A stretch of 64,000 bases of DNA, taken from contig NZ_BMTT01000006.1 of assembly GCF_014649815.1 (NCBI RefSeq), forward strand, positions 62,001 to 126,000, written 5' to 3'. Position 1 is the stretch's first letter, and each line of letters begins with the position of its first letter. This document shows, in pieces, positions 32,489 to 40,906 of the stretch. The notes under the pieces are model-generated. The model searched no databases. It was not told the DNA's origin and was given only the letters and a program-made list of their open reading frames with translations. The position numbers and the translations under genes are program-made. Source of the DNA: Streptomyces mutabilis. GTDB taxonomy: Bacteria > Actinomycetota > Actinomycetes > Streptomycetales > Streptomycetaceae.

Positions 32489-33643
32489 TCAGCGGCGTGC
32501 CGTCGCGCCCTCCACAGCGAACAACTGCTCCTCCACGTGGTCGAGGGCCAGCCGCAGCGCGCCCGTCGCCACGGCTGCCTCGCCGAGGAGCGAGAGGGCG
32601 ACCTTCGGCGGGCGCAGGCAGTATCGGGCCAGCTCACGGCGGAGCGGCCCCAGCACGCCGTCCAGCCCGGCCGCCCAGCCGCCGACGACGACGAGCTCCG
32701 GGTCGAGGGCCAGCACCAGCGCCGCCACGTCGTGCACCAGCCGCTGGATGAAGCGCTCGACGGCCGCGCGGGCCCGCTGGTCGCCGGCACGGGCCTCGGC
32801 GAAGACCTTGGCGACCGCCTGCTCGTCCAGCGGATGCAGCGGCTGGTCCGTGGTGGACAGCAGCGTCTCCGGCGTCACGTCCCGGCCCAGCAGATGCAGC
32901 GCGCCGATCTCGCCCGCGGCTCCTCCGTACCCACGGTGCAGCCGGCCGCCGATCAGCGAACCGGCCCCCGGGCTGAGACCGGCCAGCACGAAGACGACGT
33001 CGTCGGACTCCGTGGCGGCGCCCTTCCAGTGCTCGGCGACCGCCGCCGCGTTCGCGTCGTTCTCCACCAGCACCGGACACTTGAAGGAACGGCTCAGCCG
33101 CTCGCCGAGGCGCAGCCCCGTCCACTGCGGCAGCGCGGTGCTCAGCCGCACCGTGCCGTCCGCCTCGACGATCCCGGGCGAGGCGGCGCCCACGGCCCTC
33201 AGCGAGCCACGCGCGACCCCGCCCCGGCGCAGCAGTTCGGCGACCGCGGTACGCAGTCGTTCCAGCCGCTCGTCGGCCGGGGCGCTCTCGTCGACGTCCT
33301 TGGCCTGGGCGCCGATCACCCGGCCGTCCAGGTCGGACAGGAGCGCGGCCACGCGGTGCGGACCGATCTCCAGACCCAGCAGGTGTCCGGCCTCCGCCCG
33401 GAACCGGAACCGCCGCGCGGGCCGTCCCTGCCTACGGGCCGTGCCCTCGTCGGCGGCCGCCTCGACGACCAGACCCGCCTCTATCAGCCCCTCGACGACG
33501 CCCTCGACGGTGGGCCGGGACAGTCCCGTCACCCGGGTGATCTCGGTCAGCGTCGCGCAGTCCGTGGCCCGCAACGCGTGCAGCACGACAGCGGAGTTGA
33601 TTCTCCGCAGCAGCGACGGATCCCCACCGGTCAGCCCGCCCAA
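32489..33643 (-). CDS. ROK-family transcriptional repressor
   Basis: 384 residues. An N-terminal MarR-like HTH (about 12-70; LLRRINSAVVLHALRATDCA, TEITRVTGLSRPTVEGVVEG) is followed by a ROK domain (about 80-375) with LLGLEIGPHRVAALLSDLDG, LVENDANAAAVAEHW and HRGYGGAAGEIGALHL. ROK repressors bind a sugar or sugar-phosphate. The TTG start at 33643 is chosen because GGGAGG lies 7-8 nt upstream; longer in-frame extensions lack homology. It is convergent with the GntR gene 25 nt away. Confidence 0.93.
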   Translation of the reverse strand: MGGLTGGDPSLLRRINSAVVLHALRATDCATLTEITRVTGLSRPTVEGVVEGLIEAGLVVEAAADEGTARRQGRPARRFRFRAEAGHLLGLEIGPHRVAALLSDLDGRVIGAQAKDVDESAPADERLERLRTAVAELLRRGGVARGSLRAVGAASPGIVEADGTVRLSTALPQWTGLRLGERLSRSFKCPVLVENDANAAAVAEHWKGAATESDDVVFVLAGLSPGAGSLIGGRLHRGYGGAAGEIGALHLLGRDVTPETLLSTTDQPLHPLDEQAVAKVFAEARAGDQRARAAVERFIQRLVHDVAALVLALDPELVVVGGWAAGLDGVLGPLRRELARYCLRPPKVALSLLGEAAVATGALRLALDHVEEQLFAVEGATARR

Positions 33644-33743
33644 CGTCCGTCCTCCCAGCTCGTGCGCGTGTTGGGCGGATCGTACTCGGCCCGCTCCGCC
33701 CCGGCGAGTGCCGGTCCGCCCGGACCCCACCGGCCCGGACGCC

Positions 33744-34406
33744 TCACCCGGGTGCCACGAACCCCGACTCGTACGCCGTGATCACCGCCTGTGTGCGGTC
33801 CCGCGCCCCCAGCTTCCCCAGTACCGCGCTCACGTGCGACTTCACCGTCTCGGTGCCGACGACCAGCCGGGCGGCGATCTCCGCGTTCGACAGCCCGCGC
33901 GCCATCAGCCGCAGCACCTCGCTCTCCCGCTCGGTCAGCCGCGCCCGCTCCAACCGCGCGCGGGCCGCGCGGTTCCCCCCGCCGTCGCCGTACTCGGCGG
34001 CGAGCTGCCGCACCGACGCCGGGAACAGCAGGGACTCGCCCTCGGCGATCAGCCGCACCGCGTGCACGATCTCGGCCGGCCGGGCCCGCTTCAGCAGGAA
34101 CCCGTCGGCGCCGGCGCGCAGTGCCTCGTACACGTACTCGTCGTTCGCGAAGGTCGTCACCACGAGGATCTTCGGCGGGTCGGTCATCGTCCGCAGCAGT
34201 GTCCGCGTGGTCTCGATCCCGTCCAGCAGCGGCATCCGTACGTCCATGGCGACCACGTCCGGCCGCACCTGCCGCACCAGTGGAATCACCGTCGCTCCGT
34301 CGGCCGCCTCACCGACCACCTCGATGTCCGGCTGTGCCTCCAGAACCGCCCGCAGACCCGCGCGTACGAGGGGTTCGTCGTCGACTAGGAGCACTCTGAC
34401 CGGCAT
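33744..34406 (-). CDS. NarL-family response regulator
   Basis: 220 residues. The receiver domain (1-118) has acidic D9/D10, the phosphoacceptor D55 (VVAMDVRMPLLDG) and the switch Lys in FLLKRAR. The LuxR-type HTH is at about 150-215 (LTERESEVLRLMARGLSNAE, TVKSHVSAVLGKLG). It forms a two-component pair with the histidine kinase 14 nt upstream (34421-35578). Divergent ABC transporter genes at 35686-37334 are the likely target, as in antibiotic- or lipid-stress exporters. Confidence 0.95.
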   Translation of the reverse strand: MPVRVLLVDDEPLVRAGLRAVLEAQPDIEVVGEAADGATVIPLVRQVRPDVVAMDVRMPLLDGIETTRTLLRTMTDPPKILVVTTFANDEYVYEALRAGADGFLLKRARPAEIVHAVRLIAEGESLLFPASVRQLAAEYGDGGGNRAARARLERARLTERESEVLRLMARGLSNAEIAARLVVGTETVKSHVSAVLGKLGARDRTQAVITAYESGFVAPG

Positions 34407-34420
34407 CCGGTCAGCGTAGA

Positions 34421-35578
34421 TCAGCGCGGCGGCAGCTCGACGCGCACCTCCCAGTCACCGGCGCCGTCGGGGCCGGTGTGCGCCCGGCCGCCCAGCAGTG
34501 CGGCCCGCTCGCGTATGCCGCGCAGTCCGCTGCCGCGGCCGGGGGCGGCTCTGCCGTCCGGCAGCGGATTGCGCACCTCCAGGGTGAGCGCGCCGTCCGC
34601 CACCTCGACGCGCACCCGGGTCGGCACGGCGCCCGCGTGCCGGAGCACGTTGGTCAACGCCTCCTGCAGAATGCGGTAGCCCTCGCGCGACACCGGGCCC
34701 GGCAGGCTCTCCAGCGCACCGGTGACCTCTGCGTCGACCTTGGCGCCGGAGGCGCGGGCGGACTCCAGAAGCCGGTCGGCGTCCGCGAGTGTCGGCCGGG
34801 CGCTCACGGGCCGCTCCGCCTCCCGCAGGACGCCGAGCACACGCTCGAGATCCTCGAGAGCCGCCCGGCCGGTCTCCTCGATCGCGGTCAGTGCGCGGTC
34901 GGTGAACTCGGGACTGTTGGCCGCGCGGGCGGCTCCCGCTTGGACGACGGCGACGGTCAGCGCGTGGCCGATGGAGTCGTGCAGCTCGCGGGCGATGCGG
35001 TTGCGCTCCAGGAGCTGTTCGGTGCGTTCCTCCAGGGCGCTGAGCCGTTCGGCGGCGGAGGGGCCGAGCAGCGCCCGGGCCCCTGCCGTCGCCAGGAGCC
35101 CGAGGCCGACCACGGCGCCGTACAGGGCGAGGAGGGGCAGCGGAGCGAGGAGCGCGTACGCCCAGTGCGACGCGGCGTCCTTGAGGAGCGGGATGTCGTC
35201 GATCCGGTGCCCCATGGAGAGCCGGACCAGCTCCACGGAGACGATCGGCAACCAGACACAGGCACCTGCGGTCAACAGGCCCAGCACTAGGCGGCCTTGC
35301 AGCCACACCACCGTGCGCAGCCGGTCCCGCCAGTTCGCCGAGGGGGCCATGGAGAAGCCGTCGTCCGGCTGACCGGGCGTGAGGAGCCACCGTGCCTGCA
35401 CGCCCTCGCCGGTCCGCACCGCCGGAATGAGACCGACCGGGATCATCAGGGCCGCCGGCACCCACATGTTGGTGTCGTCGACGAGTGCCCACACGCTCAC
35501 GATCAGCATGGGCACCCACAGGTACAGCAGCCGTGTGTAGGTAGCTCCTCGCTGGAGCGGGCGGAGAAGGCGGACCAT
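34421..35578 (-). CDS. Sensor histidine kinase, HisKA_3 type
   Basis: 385 residues. Four to five membrane helices fill residues 18-165 (YLWVPMLIVSVWALV, VPAALMIPVGLIPAV, GLLTAGACVWLPIVSVEL, YALLAPLPLLALYGAVVG), then the HisKA_3 dimerisation helix with H200 (RIARELHDSIGHALTV) and a GHKL ATPase (about 300-385; EALTNVLRHAGA, GSGLRGIRERAALLGG). The sensor has little extracytoplasmic loop, so it may sense the membrane or a transporter. CACAAT lies 6 nt before the ATG, suggesting a leaderless start; a neighbouring ATG upstream in frame is also possible. Confidence 0.92.
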   Translation of the reverse strand: MVRLLRPLQRGATYTRLLYLWVPMLIVSVWALVDDTNMWVPAALMIPVGLIPAVRTGEGVQARWLLTPGQPDDGFSMAPSANWRDRLRTVVWLQGRLVLGLLTAGACVWLPIVSVELVRLSMGHRIDDIPLLKDAASHWAYALLAPLPLLALYGAVVGLGLLATAGARALLGPSAAERLSALEERTEQLLERNRIARELHDSIGHALTVAVVQAGAARAANSPEFTDRALTAIEETGRAALEDLERVLGVLREAERPVSARPTLADADRLLESARASGAKVDAEVTGALESLPGPVSREGYRILQEALTNVLRHAGAVPTRVRVEVADGALTLEVRNPLPDGRAAPGRGSGLRGIRERAALLGGRAHTGPDGAGDWEVRVELPPR

Positions 35579-35685
35579 TGCCTCATTGTGCCAGGCGCCA
35601 CTGACAGCGGCCCTCCCCCGCACGGGGGAGACTATCTCCACCGCCGGGGGAGGCCCGCCCCCGTACGGCCCGCCACGCTGGTGCC

Positions 35686-36606
35686 ATGACCAGCATCGAC
35701 GTGCAGAACCTCACCAAGGAGTACGGCACCCGACGAGCCGTCGACGACCTCACCTTCACCGTCCGCCCTGGCCGCGTCACGGGCTTTCTGGGTCCCAACG
35801 GCGCCGGGAAGTCCACCACCATGCGGCTGGTCCTGGGTCTGGACCGGCCGACCTCCGGCACGGCGGCCGTCGGCGGACGCCCTTACTCCGTCCTCCACGA
35901 GCCGCTGCGTCACGTCGGTGCCCTGCTCGACGCTCGCGCCGCCCACGGCGCGCGCACCGCCCGGGACCACCTGCGCGTCCTGGCGGCGAGCAACCGCATT
36001 CCCGCGCGCCGGGTCGACGAGGTGCTGGAGGAGACCGGGATCGCCTCCGTGGCACGCCGCCGGGTGAGGACGTACTCACTGGGGATGCGCCAGCGGCTCG
36101 GGATCGCCGCGGCGCTGCTGGGCGACCCCGAGGTGGTGATGCTGGACGAGCCCAGCAACGGACTGGACCCGGAGGGCATCATCTGGATCCGCGAACTGCT
36201 GCGCCGGCTCGCGGCGGAGGGACGCACCGTCCTCGTCTCCAGCCACCTGATGAACGAGACCGCGTCCTTCGCCGACCACCTGGTCGTCCTCGGCCGGGGC
36301 CGGCTGCTCGCCGACACGCCGATGCGGGAGTTCATCGACGCGCGCGTGCAGCCGAGTGTCCGCATCCGGACCTCGGACGCGACCGCGCTCAAGGCCGCTC
36401 TCGCCCGGCACGGGCACGACGCGGTGGAAGGCGACGACGGGTACTGGACCGTGCCGCACGCACGCGTGGACGACATCGGCCGCGCCGTGTCCGCGGCCGG
36501 CGTCCCGATCCTCGAACTGAGTTCGGCGGAGGGCACCTTGGAACAGGCCTACCTCGACCTGACGGCCGCAGAAGCCGAATTCACCGCTCCGTACCAGGAG
36601 GCCTGA
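35686..36606 (+). CDS. ABC transporter ATP-binding protein
   Basis: 306 residues. Walker A is GPNGAGKST (36-44), the signature SLGMRQRLG (131-139) and Walker B VVMLDEP (150-156) are intact, and the D-loop/H-loop (SSHLMNE) follow. A C-terminal extension of about 80 residues is typical of antibiotic-type exporters (DrrA/BcrA-like). It pairs with the permease 2 nt downstream and is divergent from the kinase-regulator pair. The substrate may be an antimicrobial, as inferred from the neighbouring two-component system. Confidence 0.95.
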   Translation: MTSIDVQNLTKEYGTRRAVDDLTFTVRPGRVTGFLGPNGAGKSTTMRLVLGLDRPTSGTAAVGGRPYSVLHEPLRHVGALLDARAAHGARTARDHLRVLAASNRIPARRVDEVLEETGIASVARRRVRTYSLGMRQRLGIAAALLGDPEVVMLDEPSNGLDPEGIIWIRELLRRLAAEGRTVLVSSHLMNETASFADHLVVLGRGRLLADTPMREFIDARVQPSVRIRTSDATALKAALARHGHDAVEGDDGYWTVPHARVDDIGRAVSAAGVPILELSSAEGTLEQAYLDLTAAEAEFTAPYQEA

Positions 36607-36608
36607 CC

Positions 36609-37334
36609 ATGCACTTCGCACCCGTACTCCGCTCCGAGGCACTCAAGGTCCTCACCCTGCGCTCGCTGTGCGGCACGCTGCTGGCCGTGTTCGCGGTCAC
36701 CACCGCCTTCTCCGCGCTGGCAGGAGTCTCCGACGCCTCGGACGCCGACTACGACCCGCTGTTCACGGCCCTCTCCGGCGTCATGCCCGGTCAGATCGCC
36801 GCCATCGCGTTCGGCGCCGTGGTCGTGTCGTCCGAGTACCAGGGCAACGGAATCCGCCTCTCCCTGGCCGCCGTTCCGCAGCGCGGTCGGTGGTTCGCGG
36901 CGAAACTGGCCGTCATCGCCGGGTCGGCCCTCGTCGTCGGCCTGCTGACCTCGTTCGCCGCCCTCCTCGCGGCCCGGGCGGGCCTCGGCGCGGCGGCGGA
37001 GGGGCTCACCGCGGGCGAGCAGGCGCGCGGCGTGGTGGGCTGCGGGATCTACTTCATGCTGATGGCCCTGCTCGCGGCCGGCCTGACCACCCTGTTCCGC
37101 AGCGGCGTGGCCACTCTGTCCACCCTGATCCCGTTCATCCTCGTCATCGCATTCGTGATCGGGGACGCGGCGGGCGGTGTCACCGAGTTCCTGCCGGACC
37201 AGGCCGGGCAGGTGGTGATCCATCAGACGCACGACGGAACGCTGGGCCCCTGGACGGGACTGGCGGTGACGGCCGGTTGGTCGATGGCCGCCCTCCTAGT
37301 CGGCGCCTGGCGGCTGCGCGGCCGGGACGCCTGA
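36609..37334 (+). CDS. ABC-2 type permease
   Basis: 241 residues with about six membrane helices: LCGTLLAVFAVTTAFSAL (about 18-35), IAAIAFGAVVVSSEYQGN, LAVIAGSALVVGLLTSFAAL, GIYFMLMALLAAGLTTLF, STLIPFILVIAFVIGDAAGG and GLAVTAGWSMAALLVGAW. VVVSSEYQGNGIRLSL is the usual EYR-like segment of such exporters. The ATG is 2 nt after the ATPase stop and has AGGAGG 7 nt upstream. The two proteins make one half-size exporter. Confidence 0.92.
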   Translation: MHFAPVLRSEALKVLTLRSLCGTLLAVFAVTTAFSALAGVSDASDADYDPLFTALSGVMPGQIAAIAFGAVVVSSEYQGNGIRLSLAAVPQRGRWFAAKLAVIAGSALVVGLLTSFAALLAARAGLGAAAEGLTAGEQARGVVGCGIYFMLMALLAAGLTTLFRSGVATLSTLIPFILVIAFVIGDAAGGVTEFLPDQAGQVVIHQTHDGTLGPWTGLAVTAGWSMAALLVGAWRLRGRDA

Positions 37335-37393
37335 CCCCACGCGGTCCTCTGACGCCCCGCCAATTGTCAGTGGTGGCCGGTTTACTGGGCGGC

Positions 37394-37834
37394 ATGGACA
37401 TCGCGCGGCACATCGCCCTCATCGACGAGCTGTGCTTCCGGCCCTTCCCGGCGGAGCACGGCCCGTCGGACGGGGGCACGGCGGGGCCCGGGCACTTCGT
37501 GGCGGTGCTGGAGAGCAGCCACGGCCTGCGCGACGGCGACCGGGGGGAGCGGACGCTGACCGTGGAGCAGTACGAGAAGTACCGCGACGCCCTCCACGAG
37601 CGCCTCGCCCCGCGCTGGGGGGAGACGGAACCTTGGAATCTCCAGACGGTCCTCCTGCGGACCGAACGGGAGGAGATACCCGAGCCGTGGGCCACCCTCA
37701 GCGCCCGCGCGCGCCTGGCCCACCTGTGGGAGGCGGAGGGGACCGGCCGCTGGGTCGCGGTCGCCGTCGCCGACCGGGACGAGACGGACGAGGTGCAGTT
37801 GCTGGCCGTCGTCACCCAGGAAGCGCCACCGTGA
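37394..37834 (+). CDS. Hypothetical protein, small and acidic
   Basis: 146 residues: MDIARHIALIDELCFRPF, then a core with VAVLESSHGLRDGDRGERTL and YEKYRDALHERLAPRWGET, and LVAVAVADRDETDEVQLLAV near the end. It is soluble, without signal or membrane helices, and resembles small unannotated Streptomyces proteins. I do not recognise a family. TTTACT lies 7 nt before the ATG and no ribosome site is visible; it is convergent with the DNA glycosylase gene, 7 nt apart. Confidence 0.68.
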   Translation: MDIARHIALIDELCFRPFPAEHGPSDGGTAGPGHFVAVLESSHGLRDGDRGERTLTVEQYEKYRDALHERLAPRWGETEPWNLQTVLLRTEREEIPEPWATLSARARLAHLWEAEGTGRWVAVAVADRDETDEVQLLAVVTQEAPP

Positions 37835-37841
37835 ACGCCCG

Positions 37842-38393
37842 CTACGCGTCCGCATCCGCCGCGGCCCGCAGCCGCGCGAACTCCTCCGCCATCGTCCGCG
37901 CGGTCCAGTGGGCGTTCAGTCCGCTCGGATTGGGCAGTACCCACACGCGCGTGTCCCCGATCGTCCGCTCCTGCGGACCCACCTGGGCCTTCCGGTCGTC
38001 GAACGCGGCGCGGTACGCGGTGACACCGACGACGGCCAGCCAGCGGGGACGCAGCATCGCCACCTTCAGTGCCAGCAGCCGCCCGCCCTCCCGGTACTCC
38101 TCGGCGGTCAGCTCGTCCGCCCGTGCACTGGCCCGCGCGACGACGTTCGTGATCCCGAGCCCGTACGACAGCAGCTCGCCCTGCTCCGACGGCTCGAGCA
38201 GCCGCGGGGTGAAACCGGACAGGTGCAGCACCGGCCAGAAGCGGTTGCCGGGGCGGGCGAAGTGGTGGCCGGTCGCCGCCGTCATCAGGCCGGGGTTGAT
38301 GCCGCAGAACAGCACGCGCAGGCCGTCCGCGACGACGTCCGGTACGAGACGGTCGCGGGCGGCCTCCAGCTCAGCCGGGGTGAAGCGCGTCAG
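37842..38393 (-). CDS. Mismatch-specific uracil/thymine DNA glycosylase (Mug/TDG)
   Basis: About 183 residues in a Mug/TDG fold: LRVLFCGINPGLMTAATGHH carries the catalytic Asn motif GINPG, RPGNRFWPVLHLSGFTPRL follows, and the second motif PNPSGLNAHWT is near the C-terminus. The enzyme removes U or T mispaired with G. The first conserved residues (TRFTPAELEAARDRLVPDVV) need a start near 38393, where the codon is CTG overlapping the purB stop (CTGA); a GTG at 38315 would cut off the first strand. The true start is therefore unresolved, but coupling to purB is likely. Confidence 0.87.
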   Translation of the reverse strand: MTRFTPAELEAARDRLVPDVVADGLRVLFCGINPGLMTAATGHHFARPGNRFWPVLHLSGFTPRLLEPSEQGELLSYGLGITNVVARASARADELTAEEYREGGRLLALKVAMLRPRWLAVVGVTAYRAAFDDRKAQVGPQERTIGDTRVWVLPNPSGLNAHWTARTMAEEFARLRAAADADA

Positions 38394-39832
38394 AGGATCG
38401 CTCCGGGGGTGTAGCCCGCGGCCTCCGGGCGCTGCTTGACGATCTCCTCGACCCGGCCGACGACGACACCGACCTGGTCGGCCGCCGCGCCGGTGAACGA
38501 CAGCTTGTCGGCCATCAGCGCCTCAAGCCCGGCACGGTCCAGCGGGATGCGCTCGTCGGCGGCCAGCTTGTCGAGGAGTTCGTTGCGCTCGGCACCCTGC
38601 TCACGCATCGCCAGCGCGGAGGCCACGGCGTTCTCCTTGATCGCCTCGTGCGCGACCTCGCGGCCGACACCCGCCCGCACCGCGCCCATCAGCACCTTGG
38701 TGGTGGCGAGGAACGGCAGGTAGCGGTCCAGCTCCCGGGCCACGACGGCCGGGAAGGCCCCGAACTCGTCCAGCACGGTCAGGAACGTCTCCAGCAGCCC
38801 GTCCAGGGCGAAGAAGGCGTCGGGGAGGGCCACCCGGCGCACCACCGAGCAGGACACGTCGCCCTCGTTCCACTGGTCGCCCGCCAGCTCGCCGGTCATC
38901 GACGCGTAGCCGCGCAGGATCACCATCAGGCCGTTGACGCGCTCGCAGGAGCGGGTGTTCATCTTGTGCGGCATCGCCGAGGAGCCGACCTGGCCGGGCT
39001 TGAAGCCCTCGGTGACCAGCTCGTGCCCGGCCATCAGCCGGATCGTCTTCGCCATCGACGACGGCGCCGCCGCCAGCTGCACCAGCGTGGTGACGACCTC
39101 GTAGTCCAGGGAGCGCGGGTAGACCTGGCCGACCGAGGTGAAGGCCTCGGAGAAGCCCAGGTGCCCGGCGATCCGCCGCTCCAGCTCGGCGAGCTTGCCC
39201 GCGTCGCCGCCGAGCAGGTCCAGCATGTCCTGGGCGGTGCCGACCGGGCCCTTGACGCCGCGCAGCGGGTAGCGGCCCAGCAGCTCCTCGACCCGGCCGT
39301 ACGCGACCAGCAGTTCGTCGGCGGCGGTGGCGAACCGCTTGCCCAGCGTCGTGGCCTGCGCGGCGACGTTGTGGGAACGCCCGGCCATGACCAGCTCGGC
39401 GTACTCGCCGGCCAGCTTGCCGAGCCGGGCCAGGACGGCCACCGAGCGGTCGCGGATCAGCTCCAGCGACAGCCGGATCTGGAGCTGCTCGACGTTCTCC
39501 GTCAAATCCCGGGAGGTCATGCCCTTGTGGACGTGCTCGTGCCCGGCGAGGTCGTTGAACTCCTCGATCCGCGCCTTCACGTCGTGCCGGGTGACCTTCT
39601 CGCGCTCGGCGATCGAGGCGAGGTCGACCTGGTCGAGGACGCGTTCGTAGTCGGCGATCGCGGTGTCGGGCACCTCGATGCCGAGGTCCTTCTGGGCCCG
39701 CAGCACGGAGAGCCAGAGCTGCCGCTCCAGCTTCACCTTCTGCTCGGGCGACCAGAGCGTGGCGAGCTCGGCGGAGGCGTAGCGTCCGGCGAGGACGTTC
39801 GGGATGCGGGGCTTGGCGGGAGCGGAAGTCAC
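38390..39832 (-). CDS. purB: Adenylosuccinate lyase
   Basis: 480 residues. The lyase signature GSSAMPHKMNTRSCE lies at about 280-294, with SHNVAAQATTLGKRF and the other fumarase/ASL motifs in place. The enzyme acts twice in purine synthesis: SAICAR to AICAR plus fumarate, and adenylosuccinate to AMP. The GTG start at 39832-39830 has TAGAAT (39846-39841) 8 nt upstream, indicating a leaderless transcript. It overlaps the following glycosylase gene by 4 nt. Confidence 0.97.
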   Translation of the reverse strand: MTSAPAKPRIPNVLAGRYASAELATLWSPEQKVKLERQLWLSVLRAQKDLGIEVPDTAIADYERVLDQVDLASIAEREKVTRHDVKARIEEFNDLAGHEHVHKGMTSRDLTENVEQLQIRLSLELIRDRSVAVLARLGKLAGEYAELVMAGRSHNVAAQATTLGKRFATAADELLVAYGRVEELLGRYPLRGVKGPVGTAQDMLDLLGGDAGKLAELERRIAGHLGFSEAFTSVGQVYPRSLDYEVVTTLVQLAAAPSSMAKTIRLMAGHELVTEGFKPGQVGSSAMPHKMNTRSCERVNGLMVILRGYASMTGELAGDQWNEGDVSCSVVRRVALPDAFFALDGLLETFLTVLDEFGAFPAVVARELDRYLPFLATTKVLMGAVRAGVGREVAHEAIKENAVASALAMREQGAERNELLDKLAADERIPLDRAGLEALMADKLSFTGAAADQVGVVVGRVEEIVKQRPEAAGYTPGAIL

Positions 39833-39917
39833 GTGTACGGATTCTACTGGCGATTCCTGCAGGCCAGCGCCATGGGGTTCCTCGTCGGAACCTACGAAGG
39901 CGGCGTGCCCCGGACGA

Positions 39918-40700
39918 TCATGGCGTCAGTTCCCCGTAAGGCAGCAGCTCCGGACGCTTCGGCGGGCGCCCGTCCCCGGACGACCGGCCCGTCAGCCTGC
40001 GGCCGATCCAGGGCAGCAGGTGCTGCCGGGCGAACCGGACGTCCGCGGTCCGGCGCATGACCCAGCCGGGCGGCGGCGTGGGCGGGACGGGCGCGTGCCA
40101 CTCGGGGTCCTCCGGCTCGTAGCCGAGTGACTGCCACACGGCCTCCGCGACCCGGCGGTGCCCCTCGACGGTCAGGTGCAACCGGTCCACGTCCCACAGC
40201 CGCGGGTCGGCCAGCGACTGTGCGCCGTAGAGGTCGACGACGACGGCGCCGTGCTGCCGGGCCAGGTCGTCGATGATCGCGAACAGCGCCTCCATGCGCG
40301 GTCGGAACCGCTCCAGTACCGGACCCTGGCGGCCCGGGCTGCGCATCAGCACCAGCTGCTTGCAGTTCGGGGCGAGCCGTTCCACGGCCTGCGTCAGCAG
40401 ATCCCGCACCCGGGCCATGTCGCACTTGGGACGCAGGGTGTCGTTGAGGCCGCCGACCAGCGTGATCACGTCGGCGCCCATGGCCGCCGCGACGTCGACC
40501 TGTTCGTCGACGATCTGCCCGATCAGCTTGCCGCGCACGGCGAGGTTCGCGTACCGGAAGCCGGGGCAGCGGGCTGCCATCCGCGCGGCGAGGAGGTCGG
40601 CCCAGCCCCGGTAGGAGCCGTCGGGCAGCCGGTCCGACATGCCCTCGGTGAAGGAGTCACCGACGGCGACGAGACTGGTGTGGGTGGGGTTCGTCTGCAT
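39918..40700 (-). CDS. SGNH-hydrolase (GDSL-like) family protein
   Basis: 260 residues. Block I is VAVGDSFTEGM with nucleophile S16; the Asn block is GGLNDTLRP (about 83-91) and block V is WDVDRLHLTVEGH, giving Asp and His. No signal peptide is apparent, so it may be cytoplasmic, unlike many secreted GDSL lipases. Substrates of this group are esters of carbohydrates or lipids. The C-terminal 60 residues are basic with low complexity. MQTNPTHT at 40700 was chosen as the start because homology begins there. Confidence 0.92.
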   Translation of the reverse strand: MQTNPTHTSLVAVGDSFTEGMSDRLPDGSYRGWADLLAARMAARCPGFRYANLAVRGKLIGQIVDEQVDVAAAMGADVITLVGGLNDTLRPKCDMARVRDLLTQAVERLAPNCKQLVLMRSPGRQGPVLERFRPRMEALFAIIDDLARQHGAVVVDLYGAQSLADPRLWDVDRLHLTVEGHRRVAEAVWQSLGYEPEDPEWHAPVPPTPPPGWVMRRTADVRFARQHLLPWIGRRLTGRSSGDGRPPKRPELLPYGELTP

Positions 40701-40766
40701 GGCGGCAGAAATGGTAGCCCCACGCACATACCCGACGGTCGGTCACCCTCCCGGTCGACCGGTACC

Positions 40767-40840
40767 CCGCCGCCTTGGAACGGCTGGCAACCGCCGCCTC
40801 GGAACCGCCGGCCCTCCGTCGCCTCGGAACCGCCGGTCCC
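40767..40840. repeat. Three short tandem repeats
   Basis: Units of 24-25 bp with a shared pattern CCGCCGCCT-GGAAC-G-C-GGC start at 40767, 40791 and 40816. They sit in the roughly 200-bp gap between the SGNH hydrolase and the CBS/DUF21 genes on the same strand. Each unit can form part of a GC-rich hairpin; a terminator or a slippage-generated repeat are both possible. Confidence 0.5.
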
Positions 40841-40906
40841 GCCCTGGACGGGCGGCGGTCGTCGCCGTCCGAACGGCCGGTCCCGCCGTGCGCCCGTCCC
40901 ACCGGA

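Noticed and set aside
30384..34388. Very long plus-strand frame spanning the ECF41, GntR and ROK region
   Set aside because: It overlaps four well-supported genes in other frames and contains two clear intergenic regions; composition is Arg/Pro-rich noise.
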